From Allacma fusca (Eukaryota > Arthropoda > Collembola > Symphypleona > Sminthuridae), in assembly GCA_947179485.1 (NCBI GenBank), contig OX359245.1, positions 78,479,067 to 78,543,066 on the forward strand: a DNA stretch of 64,000 bases, in the 5' to 3' direction. Below the pieces are notes generated by a model. It made no database searches. It had not been told where the DNA came from and saw only the letters and a list, made by a program, of their open reading frames with translations. This document shows positions 1 through 12,749 of the stretch, in pieces (position 1 is the first letter of the stretch; each line of letters opens with the position of its first letter). Both the position numbers and the translations under genes were made by a program.

Positions 1-1885
1 AATCAAATTTTGTTATGGAACAAATATTTAATTATGCATACACGCTTGCAAATTCCAGCGTAGTTTTCTTCCTTTCATCATGACAATTTCTTGTTTTCCT
101 TGAAACTAATGAAATTATTTACAAAAACGTTTTTGGGACTCTCTTAGACTGAAATTGCATGTACAATCAATAGGTAAGAAAAAGGTCGTACATTGCTCAG
201 AAAAAATGATAGTGGTTTGTTGGTTGGTCGAAATATAAGCACATCTAATTGATATTTAAAACTGACGTATGTATGTATCCTTCCTTGCTTTTCTTAATAC
301 GAAATACCAAATCATATGAAATCAAAGTTCCTGTTTACTTGCACGCACTCGATAAAAGCAGTAATTCCGAATCATTTCGTAATCTGTAAGTTTAATTTCG
401 TGATGTGGTCACAATTCGTAATCGTATGAAACTATCCATGCTTTACTTTTGCTAGCATATCGAAAAACAAGACCATAGACATACTGGAATTGACATCTGA
501 TTTCTGGTTAGCATTGCTTGTGAGTGAAGGTCTGGAAAATATGTCTGCCCGGTGCTCATGGGAGAGTTGTTAAAATTTTCCCAGCCCACCCGTGCTCTAC
601 AGAAATACATGTGTTTTTACCCACCCGGCTTATTACTTTCAGGTTGCGAAACAGTTTTACAACCCACTCGGAGGACAATATATATGAACTAACAAGACAT
701 GCCCGCCCGCGAATGTTAGGCAAAAAATTACCCTTTCACGTTTTTAATTAGTAAAATCGGACTAACAATGTAGTTTCACAGTTTATGGATAGTTTAAGCA
801 TTTAGGCTGTTTCCTTTGATAGATTTGGTTGCTTGTTAATGAAGAAAAGTCAAAATGGGAAATGATCCCCCCAAAGAGGTCAGTTCTTCTGTAATTTAAT
901 ATCGTTCCAGTCATAGAAAAAATCATGTCTCCAGGCTATCCAGCATCCAGCTAACTTCTGAAGTTTTAGGCACTAGTGATTGATTTTCCAATGCTCAATC
1001 AGGTTGAAGGATTCATCACCTGTAAAATATTTTGGTGCCAATATTTAATTTTATTTATTTGAGACATTCAGGAATTTCATCCGTACCATCTTATTGTGCT
1101 CTAACTCTGATGAAAATGCAAAAGGCGGATGATTTTTGACTTGTTGTACTAACATCAACCTTATAATTTGTAAGAAATAAATTTTACGATTTTTATGGTA
1201 GCTGTAATTCCGTTCTGAACTTATTGCACCAACATAAAATACGGTATGAAAGAAAATACAATGGCAATTTGTGTTTCGATTTGACAACGTAGTATTCACC
1301 TGAGCTCTTAGCAATTCAACCAAGAACTTGACATTATATCATCAAAACTTGTTCCAACATTATTGAAATTGATGTCCTTTCAAGTCGACATGCCCTAACT
1401 AGACGCCACTGATACTGTTACATCAATTGTTTTAGAAAATTGCAGATGGAAAAATCCTGGACGGTTGATAAGAGGGTGAAATGCCCCGCTTAGAAATAAT
1501 CAAAAGGGATTGGCGTATGTCTTTCGTAAGCATACTTATGAACAAATATTCGTTCAATATACAATTACTATAGGCGTTTAAAACTGACATATGTAATTAT
1601 GTATTCCCCCATTTATTACTCAGAAAATCAAATGGAATCAAGGCTCCTGTTTCCATACGCATGGTCTACGATCAGGTTTAATTTGGAATCATTTAAACTC
1701 ATAAAGTACAGTATAATCATGGGAATTTTACATATTTACTCTTACTCCATAATTTCGTTAGCAGTGCTATAGACACGCTCCGATTGACAATTGACTTCTT
1801 GACAACATGGGCTTTGAGTGAAGTTACTTCGCATTAACGCAATTTGCAGGCGGAATTTTAAAACGTCAAGTTGAAAATTAAATTT
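1..1885. repeat. Duplicated 5' flank of a receptor gene (gene itself lies left of the window)
   Basis: No gene is seen. This stretch aligns by eye, almost base for base, with 7044-7382 joined to 9278-10405, which is the upstream flank of the receptor gene starting at 6964. It is therefore probably the upstream region of another minus-strand paralogue whose start codon lies just outside the window. It also preserves the empty target site (CTTGCACG, 338-345) of the hAT-like element inserted at 7383-9277. Confidence 0.75.
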
Positions 1886-3217
1886 TATAAGAGAAATTAT
1901 ATATCAGAGATGCGCAACCACATTTTCGCAACGTTACGTTACGTTGTTAGTATATGTAATAAAATTGACGTTAATTGTAATTAAATTACTAACTATCGTA
2001 TGAAAAATTCAGCTTTACCGTTCTGTTACTACAAAAAGCCCTGGTAATACTCCATCGTTCCTGGTATACAGAAATTTTCGCGAAAAGCCAATTGCAGTTT
2101 CTCTGTAGTTCTCGGTTTGCCTGCAATGTGATCCGCTTCCCGACTATGGTGGTAATCTGGTCATTTGTCTTTTTTGGAATTGATTTTTATACTTTTACTA
2201 GTGGCAGTATTTCCCATTATTATTTCTTATCTACTAAAAACTTCGTTAGAACCAAACGTAATTAATAAGCTTATCACATATGGTTTCTTTATGAGTAAAA
2301 GAGTGTGGATAGAGCAAAACAAAGTGCCAAACGATACAACTTCCCATTGAAATGTATCGTGTTTTCAATAATGTACATATGTAAATGATCTTCAGGGTGT
2401 CCACATTAAACTAAAGTTTTTAACATATCCCCCATTTATTTACTTCCGCAGTTACTCCATACAAAGCCAATAGTAGCTGTCAATACGTAATGCAAAATAT
2501 ATATGTAAATGCATATATTCATTTGATAGCGTGAAACCCTTAATCGGAGCCGTATGCACCAACATATGCTTAAATGAGACCTATTTTAATTTCTTCAGAT
2601 CAAATTGACGAGCCGATATTCTCGAAAATCCCTAGGGCTCAGACACATTAGATGACGTGTGACTGTAAAAATTCATTCTTATAAAAAAACTCAGATGTCA
2701 AAGCCATTAAAATAAGGTATTTCGTTTTTATGTGCCCCTAAAAAGTAGGTGTAAGCAAATATTTGTCATTCAGAAAAGTCAGATTGCTCTCGGGCAATCG
2801 GGTTGCGAGTATTGAATATTCTTGAATGTCATCTGGTTCACAGAAAAACTGATGCTATTGTGTGTGTTATACTGGTACCTTTCAAATTGTGGTACCTTTA
2901 CACATTAGAGGGCGCACTTTGGAGAGATGAGTTCATCACTTGAATGCTCACTTGTACGCTTGGGACTCTTGTGCTTCAAAAGAGAATTTTCTGCTGTTCA
3001 CTCTGCTTCAGGAGAACTTCTGTTTACGCAAAAGAACGTATTGTTTATGAAAATGTACAAGTTTTAAAACATTCAATTCCCAGTTGTTCTCATTTTTTAT
3101 CCCATCTTATGGTAACTCCTGGACCTTGGTGCAATGACTTTTGTGCTGATATCATGAGTATCACTATATAGGTTAATTCATTCTAATTAGATTGTTCATT
3201 AGCCATTCACAGAGTTC

Positions 3218-3364
3218 GAGTGGCTACTGCATCTTCCCTGTAAAAGTGGTATTTGCTACTGCACCTTCCCCATGAGATTGTCATTTGCTACAGCACCTAG
3301 TCCGTGACTTTGTCATTTGCTATAATAACTTACCTGTAAGAGTGCCATTTGCTATAGCACCCTT
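3218..3364. repeat. Degenerate ~36-bp tandem repeat, about four units
   Basis: The phrase CATTTGCTA(C/T)AGCACC recurs about four times at roughly 36-bp spacing, with diverged linkers such as TTCCCTGTAAG. Identity between units is low, so this is an old minisatellite. Confidence 0.55.
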
Positions 3365-3530
3365 TTGTATTATTGTCAATGTAATAGATTGCTTTTTTCT
3401 TAGTTTTTGGATCGATTGGTGCATTCATGTAAACATGACCTAAAGGTCATGAACTAAAAATGTGTGTGTGTATACCTGCAATTATGTATAATTATGTATT
3501 TGGATGATCATGTAAGCAACACAACACAAT

Positions 3531-3620
3531 CCTATAAAAGGAAAATGACTACTATACCAGGAGAGCCTTTTCTCCTCCACATTTCAGGCAGTTACTCTGC
3601 CCAACTCACCTCTTAATAAA
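3531..3620 (+). promoter_or_regulatory. TATA box followed by AATAAA, as in a solo LTR
   Basis: CCTATAAAAGG at 3531 is followed about 80 bp later by AATAAA at 3615, with a pyrimidine-rich stretch between. This spacing is typical of the U3-R-U5 layout of an LTR. No second LTR, primer-binding site or clear target duplication was found, so a solo LTR is only an inference and a cellular promoter is the alternative. Confidence 0.25.
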
Positions 3621-4318
3621 AACCTAAGCCCTTGTTTTGTTTTAACGTAGAACCAAGTCAAGTGCAGGCATTTGTATTTCCTCTACATTTCGTCATTTTA
3701 TTCACGCACACAAGGAGAATCTGGACGACGCGCAAAAATTGTGTCCGTCAGTTACAGGACGATTGAAATTCTAGCATCAATTTTTGCCACTGGGCGCAGC
3801 GTCCCGATATGATGGTGTACTTTGGTGTATTTGAGGCGAAATGTTGTCCTGTCAAAGTCTCTAACAATGCTAGATTTCAATTTTAAAAAATTAATTCCCA
3901 AAAAGGCAATATCACTAAAATGCATGAAGCCATGTACATAAAATTTAAATTTACAAAAAAAAAACTAAATGAGCTAAATAATATTACTGAATAATTTCGA
4001 AATAAAGGTAAATGTTGCGTATACAGATAAAAAATTCATAAATCCAATATTTATTCAACCATTTAGATATTTTAACATCTACTTTATCAAAAATTGAGAA
4101 CTGTTCTGGAAAAACGTGTTGTTTAAAATATAAGGCGAAAATTATATAAGATCCGATACGAGATTTAACTAGGGAATTCATTTTAAATTAAAATGTTATT
4201 GCAGCAATATTAATAATTATGACTGTACCACGTGACCTATTTAATTGTATACAGTGGTTGAATTGAAGTTTACTGCCTTCAAGTTCACACAGACTAATAT
4301 AGTACTATATAGCTACAG

Positions 4319-6964
4319 CTACTCGTATATCAACAACATGCTAAAAATGTTGTCAATGACATTTTGAGCGTAGAGCGTAACTGCACCCAAAGTGATCTCG
4401 TAGACTCCCCCAATATTAAAGCTAAGCTCCTGCTGCCGGAGCGTCTTTACATGTAAATCCCTATATTTTGGGTCCCCTCCGTAGCCCTGTAATTTATCTT
4501 TTAGGTACCTATGCTCTGCAGCTTGTAGATATAAATTCGATAAAATCTGTAAACGCTCGAAACGATACAGGATGATACAATCGACGCTGAATGTGTAGAT
4601 AAATGACACAGGGAAAAACGTATACAATATCCCTATATTTTGTATGGCGGAAGAAAATTCACGAATAGATGCCACAAAAAAAGTTACATTTAAAATCAAA
4701 AGAGTGGAATAGGCAACCGGAAGTAGAAACGGATTAATAAGTTGATTGATTCGGTTTTTCAAAAGCAGCATTTGTTTGTATATTTTTTGGCTCTCTTCCC
4801 ACTCAACTGAGATCACATGGAATCTGAAAGTAATTTGTGACACAAGTTCATAGTCTTTCTGGTGTAACATAAAACAGGCATCACCTCTCCTTACAATTAG
4901 TTTGAGAATTGTGCGTCCGACCAGTAAAAACGACAAAATTGGGTAAAAGAAGAGTCTCTGATTTTGAGATTTTCTCATGAGCGGTCTATCGTTCAAAAAA
5001 CCACCGTAACTTAAAAAAAGCTTGATATCTGTCCACAATTTTCAACGTAGACATCTTACAATAGCTTTATTTTTTTGGATTATTTTTTTCAAAATTCAAA
5101 TTTTGGACAAGTAGCAGCGAAAATGGAACTTTCAACAGAGAAAAATGCCGAAAATACTCAAAAAATCTCAAATTGCTCAATTACTTCTCGTTTTTACAGT
5201 ATACGTTCGCTATCATATCTAAGTCAATGAAACAGATTTTGAAAAATCTGGAAAAAAGAGTTCATTATAAAATGTGGGAATCGTATATATTTCACGTCTT
5301 TAAGCCTCTGACATGGGCTAAGGTGGGAAAAATTATAAGGAACACGCTATAGACTATATTTATACTTAAAAGAACTGGGATGTGGGAAGGAAAAACAAAA
5401 CTCAGGTTTTCCGTCTTTTCTCTTCTAACTTGCTATGAATTAAAAAGACTTTACCTGAGCTTGTTAGTGACTCCATCTATGAGTAAAATCGAAGTCGCAA
5501 TAATAAAGCCCACAAAATAAACATTGAGCATAGTCTTAAAAATAACAGCAACCTCAACGAGGCATACAGAAATCAGAAGAAGATCTCCGCAGGATCCATC
5601 CCCATCACAGAAATAAGACGGGAGGAAAATAACCATGTCCGGAAACCACCAACACAAACAACCCATCATGGCTGGTACGGTCAGTAAGGAATATAAAGTA
5701 ATAATCCATGTGAATTGTGCGATCAAATCTTCCTCAGAAAGTAAATCCAGAACTGATTTTGCTTTGAAAAGTTTTTCTGCAGGAACAACAAAACTTATGA
5801 ATTGAGGGAGCAAATTGTGCCGTCCAATTAGATTACTGACTCGCAAGGTTCCAGGTATGTTTGCAAGAAATATTTCTTGGTAATTTGCAACCTCTGACTT
5901 TGTCAATAGGATTATAGATAGACGTTGATTGCAAAATTATTAAATACAACAAGTACCGATCTAGAACCTCAAATCGGGTCTATTCTTTAAATGTAATTGG
6001 AACCTGAGCCTTAGCTTTGAGCTAATTGAACGGAGTTCCGAAAATAAAAATTGTCCTGCAGAAAGTTAGCGTTCAATCTAGGTCAAACCATGTTTTTTCG
6101 GACACAACAAATCCCCATTCACGGGTATGTATATTGGATGTAACTATTTAAGATCATGAAGTTTGGTTTTGCTCGAAATTAAAATTCAGAGCTTCTGATC
6201 TGCTAATTGGAAATCTCAACCTAGGCATTTTTTGGTGTGTAGGTTTGGCGTGTTCAGGCGCAGCTCTATCTAAAAGCTAAACCATCTGCCTAATTGTACT
6301 AAAGCTGAGGAAAGTTTTTGGAAACATATCTTTTTGATAAAATTTTGTTACGAGCTGTAAAACTATCACTCAAACGGGAAGATTGATGAATCTTTGCCCT
6401 GCTCATGGAGGAAGACTTGTCCAAATCCCAGGTACATATACCTGAATTTTTGAAATAAACTAGTGTCGATGTTTAAAAATATCCAGAAATCAAATCTGCC
6501 ATGTTATTCAAATTACCTCGACAAAGCACGTCGACCCGGGTGGAAGACAGAGCAAGAGAAGTTATTTCATTGCGACGAAGAAAGAAGCACATTTGAAATG
6601 GTAGTACGACGAAAATGCTACCACAAAATATAAAGTACAAAATGGTCTCCAAGCGTTGTTGCCAAGTCCCATCCAGGGACAGTAAACACTGAGGTCGAAA
6701 GGGGGTGCAAATAAGGAAGAAGTACCTTGCAAACAACAATATTTCTAAAAGAAGCCAAACCCTTTTGTGGTTTCCATCAGAGCTTCGCAACTCACGCTTC
6801 ATGTAGTCGTATTTGAAAGGGACCATGCACAGAATTGAAGAGATTTTCAGGAAAATTGGGGCAGTAACTTGCATGTAGAGTCTTCTGTAGGGTTTTCGAA
6901 ATATTGGCAAAGACCTGATAATCAATTGAGACACTTTGGAACGTAGTAACTTTCTCCCTTCCAT
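4319..6964 (-). CDS. Seven-pass chemoreceptor-like (Gr-like) protein, three exons, intact
   Basis: Exons are 6964-6517, 5776-5455 and 4823-4319 (448, 322 and 505 bp). Each intron starts GT and ends AG, and the phases (1, then 2) join into one open frame of 424 codons. Exon 1 encodes the N-terminus with about three hydrophobic segments and CTPFRPQCLLSLDGTWQQR. Exon 2 carries the CWWFPDMVIFLPSYFCDGDG segment and two more helices. Exon 3 carries the last helices and ends YEITLGAVTLYAQNVIDNIF before the stop, the position of the TM7 signature in insect gustatory receptors. The expected role is ligand-gated chemoreception at the plasma membrane. The family call rests on length, topology and tandem duplication, not on a perfect TYxxxxxQF motif. 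An in-frame stretch extends exon 3 upstream to 5038, but it is intronic by comparison with the paralogues. Confidence 0.6.
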
Positions 6965-7382
6965 TTTCTCAACTCAGCAGATATTCTGACAGTCCCGTGG
7001 CTTTTGTTCATTTGGAAAACCTTCGGCTCATTGGCCAAGAACCAAATTTTGTTATGGAACTAATATTTTACTATGCACACACGCTTACCCATTCCAGCAT
7101 AGTTTCCCTCCTTATATCATGACAATTTCTTGTTTTCGTTGAAACTAATAAAATTATATACAAAAACGTTTTTGGGACTATCTTAGACTGAAATTGCATA
7201 TAGACGATCAATAAGGGAAAGATCTTACATTGCTCAGAAATAATCATACTGGTTTGTTTGTTGGTCGTAATATAAGCACATCTAATTGATATTTAAAACT
7301 GACATATGTATGCATCCCTCCTTGCTTTTATTAATACAAAATAATAAATCATATGAAATCAAAGTTCCTGTTTACTTGCACG
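6965..7382. other. 5' flank of the first receptor gene
   Basis: Non-coding. It shares the conserved block around CAAATTTTGTTATGGAAC with positions 5, 22375 and 29665, each just upstream of a receptor exon 1 or its remnant. The core promoter probably lies here, but no TATA box was assigned. Confidence 0.5.
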
Positions 7383-9277
7383 TAGTGCTGTAATTTGTCC
7401 TTTTAGTATTGTATTGTACTTTGGCGAAAAGTACAAAAGTAGTACAACTAAGATATTGTTTTGTACTCCGAGTTTTGTTTTTGTTTTGTACTTCTATCAG
7501 ATTGTTTTTGTTTTTGTACAATCTATATTGTATTGTTCTAAGGTTCTAGAAGACGCTAGAAATTTGCTAAAGTGATAGTTGTATCTGAGTTCAAGAGCAC
7601 GTAGGAATTGATTTGTGCAACTTTAGTTGTTTAAAAATTACGTGAAAGATCAAAAAACCAGTCATTGACTAATCTCCCATATGAGATGCATTGAATCTGT
7701 TGACGGTCGAATTTTGAAGGGTGCAATTCTGTGGCACCAACCTATTTGTGAATAATCCCTGTAATAACCACATCGTAATTTCCAGAACAACATAATTTCA
7801 TAAACAATATTCACTACCATTGCTTAAAATTAGAATGGATAGAGTAGACGCTTGGGCTCTGATATCTATATTTTCAATTTGCTCAGCCGTTGGCTTTTAC
7901 CACCTACATATTTCATCGATGTAGAAATGTCCCCTATGCGTGGACTACATTTACAAATCGCATAGTTCGTTTGTTAGACTAGGTCTTTTGTCTTTGTTAG
8001 ACACAGACTAGATTTATCCAGGTCAACATTTAAACCATACGGTTAGCCAATTTTATTGATCAGTACCGATTCATTGGTATCATATCTGATGCCATTGAAT
8101 TGTCATTAGCCATTGTTGATTTAATTCGTGACCTTTTTCATGACGTCTTACTAATCCACATTAAATGTAACCTACAACTAGTCTACATCTTATCGGTGGC
8201 GTCTAATAATCAATATAATATTAATAATAATAATAATAGGGTTTTATTGGTTGATATAGTGGCCTCAGCCGTTACAACCTTTAATAATCAATATGGTAAC
8301 AGTCAAAGTCATGCAACTATTAGTGACACAGTAAGGTCAATCTGAGGTCATGTGACTATTAGTGACACAGTAAGGTCAATCTGAGGTCATGTGACTATTA
8401 GTGACACAGTAAGGTCAATCTGAGGTCATGTGACTATTAGTGACACAGTAAGGTCAATCTGAGGTCATGTGACTATTAGTGACACAGTAAGGTCAATCTG
8501 AGGTCATGTGACTATTAGTGACACAGTAAGGTCAATCTGAGGTCATGTGACTATTAGTGACACAGTAAGGTCAATCTGAGGTCATGTGACTATTAGTGAC
8601 ACAGTAAGGTCAATCTGAGGTCATGTGACTATTAGTGACACAGTAAGGTCAATCTGAGGTCATGTGACTATTAGTGACACAGTAAGGTCAATCTGAGGTC
8701 ATGTGACTACTAGTGACACAGTAAGGTCAATCTGAGGTCATGTGACTACTAGTGACACAGTAAGGTCATGTGACCTCAAATTGACCTTATTGGGTCACCA
8801 ATATAATAGTCTCATGACAGATTACGGTTTTAAGGGGCGCATGACCTATAATGAAACTTGGTGAGTAACTAGTAGTAAATCACCTATGATTGACTTTATT
8901 GACGCATTAATGGTCACATGACACTAGAATGACATACTCAATGTAAGTGTATATTTTATATGGGCGATAGTAGGCGAATCTACCAATAATTAGTCAATGC
9001 CCAGTTTTTGTGCTTTGACGTGTTTTTTCACGATTCCAATTACACAAATCAATTCCTATGTGCTCTAGAAATCTATTACAACAATCACTTCAGTAAATTT
9101 CTAGCGTCTCTAGAACCTTGAAACAATACAATTTGGATTGTATTGTTTTTTTCAATTCCTGTTTTGTTTTTGTTTTAGTTTTGTATCTCGAAAATAGATA
9201 TTGTTTGTTTAGTTTTGTACCAAAGACAAAAACAATACAAAAGTACAAAACTAAACGAGTACAATATTACAGCACTA
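7383..9277. mobile_element. Non-autonomous hAT-like element, family 1 copy A
   Basis: The element is bounded by terminal inverted repeats beginning TAGTGCTGTAAT (right end ATTACAGCACTA) and by a perfect 8-bp target duplication CTTGCACG at 7375-7382 and 9278-9285. The paralogous flank at 338-345 is the empty site. The 8-bp duplication and TAG-type ends fit the hAT superfamily. No transposase ORF is present. The interior consists of TTTTGTTTTTG-rich subterminal sequence on both sides, a short AT-rich (AAT)n stretch near 8217, and a 39-bp minisatellite. A 3.8-kb sister copy sits at 25301-29062. Confidence 0.9.
8305..8769. repeat. 39-bp minisatellite, about 12 units, inside the hAT-like element
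   Basis: The 39-bp period is nearly perfect. Each unit contains AGGTCA-atctg-AGGTCA, followed by TGTGACTATTAGTGACACAG. Units are almost identical apart from CTATTAG/CTACTAG variants at the right end. See the sister array at 26771-28559. Confidence 0.95.
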
Positions 9278-10580
9278 CTTGCACGCATTCCATAAAAGCA
9301 GTATATTTCCGAATCATTTCGTACTCTTTAATTTCGTGATGTGGTCACAATTCGTAATCGTATGAAACTATCCAAGCTTTACTTTTGCTAGCATATCGAA
9401 AAACAAGACCATAGACATAATTACTCGAATTGATATCTGATTTCTGGTTAGCATTGCTTGTGTCTTGTGAGTGAAGTTCCGGAAAAAATGTCTGTCCTGA
9501 AGAGTTGTTAAAATTTTCCAGTCCACCCTTGCTCTACATGATTACATGTTTTTGCCCGCCCGGCCTATTATTTTCAGTTTGCGAAATAGTTTTACCACCC
9601 ACTCGGACGACAATATATATGAACTAATGAGACATGCCCATGCCCGCCCGCGGATTTTAGTCAAAAGGATTAATCAACTGTAAAATATTTTAGTGGCAAT
9701 ATTTAATTTGATTTATTTGAGACATTCCGGAATTTCGTCCGTAGAATTTTATTGTGCTCTAACTATGATGAAAATGCAAAAGGCAGATGATTTTTGACTT
9801 GTTGCACAAACGTCAATCTTATAATACGTAAGAAATAAATTTTAAGATTTTTATGGTAGCTGTAATTATTCCGTTCTGAACTTATTGCAGCAACATAAAA
9901 TACCCTATGAAAGAAAATACAATGTCAATTTGTGTTTCGATTTGACAACGTATAGTATTTACCTGAGCCTCGTAGTAAATGCGACCAAGAACGTGACCTT
10001 ATATCATCAATACTTGTTTCAAGATGATTGAAATTGATGTCCTGGCATTTTCAAATCGACATAACCCCTAACTAGACATCAGTGAGATTATTATACAAAT
10101 ATTTTAGAAAATTTCAGACGGGAAAATCGTCGACGTTTGATAATAGGGTGAAATGCACCACTATAGTAGTTGTATCTACATATACGCCTAAATTGGCGTT
10201 TAAAAAAGACTTACCTATGTAATGTTCCCTTTTATTACCCAAAAAATCGAATGGAATCAAAGCTCCTGTTTCCATACGCATGACACGCTGCGATTGACAA
10301 TTGATTTCTGGACAACATCAACTTTGAGTGAAGTTACTTCTCATTGACGCAATTATTTGCAGGCAGAATTTCAAAACACCAATTTCAAAATAAAATTTAT
10401 ATCTTGTGTCTTGTGTATCTTATATCCTTGTAAAAATTATCAATATTAATTCTGAACTTTGGATTCCTTCGTTTTATTGTGTAAAACTAAATTTCGGACC
10501 CCTTTGTGGCCCAATAACTTATATGTCAAGTGTGTATGCTGTTTATTGGATTTTGAATAATTAATGATGACAATAAAGCA
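9278..10580. other. Continuation of the receptor 5' flank; no gene
   Basis: To about 10405 this continues the duplicated flank seen at 345-1885. From there to 10580 it is unique AT-rich sequence. No ORF with recognisable features was seen. Confidence 0.5.
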
Positions 10581-11663
10581 CTTAAAAACGTTTGGTCTCT
10601 GTCCTTAAGAACCTGAAGGAGAATTTCCCTAAAACCCAGAATTTCAACGGGTTTATGTCCCGCTACTCCACCATACCATTCAGGGAGTTGGTCCCGAGGG
10701 AGTTCCTTCAGAAGTTTGGGTTTCCAAATCTCCTTATTAGTTTACATAGACTTCAACGTTATTAACCAATGCTCCCAATAGAGGACTAGCCAGCTGCCAG
10801 ACTCGCTCCCAAATGAAGTTAGCTGTGGAATAATAATAATTGTAAAATGAACGGAATTAAATGTTGTCTCGTAATTTTTACATGATACCTAAATTTTTTA
10901 GGAAAGTGCTTGGCGAAAAATCCCAGGAAGTTTATAATTTATAAGAGAAAATTTCCTGGGAACTTACCATTCACAATCCATCCCTGTTTCATAGCTCCGT
11001 TACCCACAACTTGCTCGAACCTGGAGAATTTTGAGACAATCCATTGGATAGCTAAATTCAAAGTCCAGAAATCAAGGAAATGTGTTTTTAAATGTGAACA
11101 TCATTAATTTGACAGAATTGAGAAGGCTTACTGGGGAAATGGCTGGCTTGACGAATATCAAATCCTTCTAGGTCAGCAATAAGGATTAATTGCTTAGCTG
11201 GGGATTTTCTTCCATTTTGTGCCATAGAAAGGAACATCTGGTCAATGTAAATGTCAAGGGCTTTTGCATTTTCTCCTCCGTTTTCAACGATCGTTCTCAA
11301 GTCGTATTTTCCCAATTCAACGCCATAAACTGGAAAAATAAATTTAATTCTCAAAGTCACCGGATTATAGGTTGGGAAATAAATTAATGCAATTAATGGA
11401 TAATTTGGAGCTATTTTAAATTACTTAGGGCTCCGTCTTCATCGTATCCACGAAGGTAGTAAGGGATGTTCTTCCGAATCTCCTTCGGAGGTTCAAATGC
11501 CAAAATTTCCTGCACAAATAAAAATTCAAATATAATAAATTACTTTGAATAAAAAAGGTAACAAATAAGATCTGCTAAATACCGCATCCGTCAAATTTGT
11601 AGCAGTGACGAAGGAACAAAGTAAGAGTAGAAAGGAAATTTTAGGGAATATTTGTAGAATCAT
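10581..11663 (-). pseudogene. CRAL-TRIO (SEC14-like) secreted protein, frameshifted copy
   Basis: This is a second copy of the intact gene at 33143-34275. Exons are 11663-11583, 11509-11425, 11329-11132, 11051-10968 and 10822 downward, with identical lengths (81, 85, 198, 84 bp) and phases. Exon 1 encodes a hydrophobic signal peptide (MILQIFPKISFLLLLCSFV). Exon 3 carries the CRAL-TRIO core GKYDLRTIVENGGENAKALD and LILIADLEGFDIRQ. In exon 5 a net one-base change relative to the intact copy shifts the frame and creates TAA at 10737-10739. That would truncate the protein to 177 residues and remove the conserved C-terminal part. It could still be transcribed, but the break falls in conserved sequence, so pseudogene is the better call. 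Confidence 0.75.
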
Positions 11664-12749
11664 TTTCAAGAAGTTATTTTCAGGAGTTATATGAAACTTA
11701 AAGCACTAGCACTGACCTTGTGCTGAGTTGCATCAAATGAATTCACTTTTATACACAATTTAATGATGTATGAAAATTTTTGATGCACATGCAAGATTTC
11801 TTGCTCGCATTTATAATTAATTAGTTGCATTGAGAGATGCGGTAAGGCTTAGTTTTTCACGTTTCAAAGTAAACGTTTGCATGGAAAACTTAACTTACGT
11901 TACACGGATTGTAGGGGATTGCATTTTTTCCAACATATTTACAAGCGTATGGCTTATCTTGAGAAATATGTTTTGTGATCTTTTGAAATTTACCCAGGAT
12001 TTGTGAAGATTCCTAGTTTTTACAAGTTGACGCATGTTTTTACTCCAGGAAAGTATGTAATTGCTTTTTGATGTCCATGTTAATAAATGGTTTGAGTATG
12101 TTCGAAGTTACTTTAACACTACTGAGAGTGAGTTCTAATGGTTGTATAAAAAGAGGGCAATCCACGAAAGGGGTTATTCTTTAAGCGGCTGAAAAATTAC
12201 AGGACTTCCCCTGAATGCAAAAACAATTGGCTTTAATCTTCATTCCCACGCATGTCATTAGTGAAAGTTAGTTAAAAGTCATATTTAAGTACATTTTAAG
12301 GACCAGGGCGAAGAGTAGTCGTTTTGAAACTTTTATAACAGCGTTATTTTTTTTTGGAATCTCGAACAAAGGATTTGCAATCCTTTATATCCAGAACTAA
12401 AACGATACGTCTTAATGTCCAACAATACGTCCTAAAAAATAATCTCCTTGAGTCTTTCAAACCCTGCGGCATAACCACAATCCCAAGCCAGTCACGCCTT
12501 ACAGTACATTGCATCTTTGGATCCATGTTAATGTAACAAATTTTGAAAAATCTGGAAAAGAGTTTACATTAAAATGCGGGAGCTACACCACATATTTAAC
12601 GTCTGCAATCCCTTGCATGGGCTAGGGTAAGGAAAAGGAAGATGAGCCCTCTGTAGACTAGTAACTTGAAAGAATAGGGATGTGGAAAGGAAAACATAAA
12701 TCCAGAATTTTGGTCATTTCAATTCCAACTTGTTACGATTAGAAAGTAA
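11664..12749. other. Upstream part of duplicated block X; no gene
   Basis: To about 12540 this matches 34276-35040, the upstream flank of the intact CRAL-TRIO gene. Beyond that it matches the second intron of the receptor genes (for example the GAAAAATCTGGAAAAG and CATGGGCTAGGG phrases). It shows the CRAL-TRIO/receptor junction but encodes nothing. Confidence 0.6.

Larger units (their letters stand above)
1886..4318. other. Gene-poor spacer downstream of the first receptor gene
   Basis: No convincing gene is seen. The short ORFs here (for example 2165-2350, 2944-3171 and 3984-4181) have no recognisable domains. The stretch contains a degenerate tandem repeat (3218-3364), an LTR-like TATA/poly(A) block (3531-3620) and an imperfect inverted repeat (about 3755-3885). 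Confidence 0.5.

Noticed and set aside
2165..2350. 61-codon hydrophobic ORF
   Set aside because: It starts without ATG and has no homologous counterpart in the duplicated loci.
4824..5038. N-terminal extension of receptor exon 3 in the first gene
   Set aside because: The paralogues have stops here and all share a TTTCAG or TTTTAG acceptor at the exon start, so it is an intron read through by chance.
8305..8769. Regular direct repeats that look CRISPR-like
   Set aside because: Units are contiguous 39-mers without unique spacers and lie inside a eukaryotic transposon with 8-bp target duplications.
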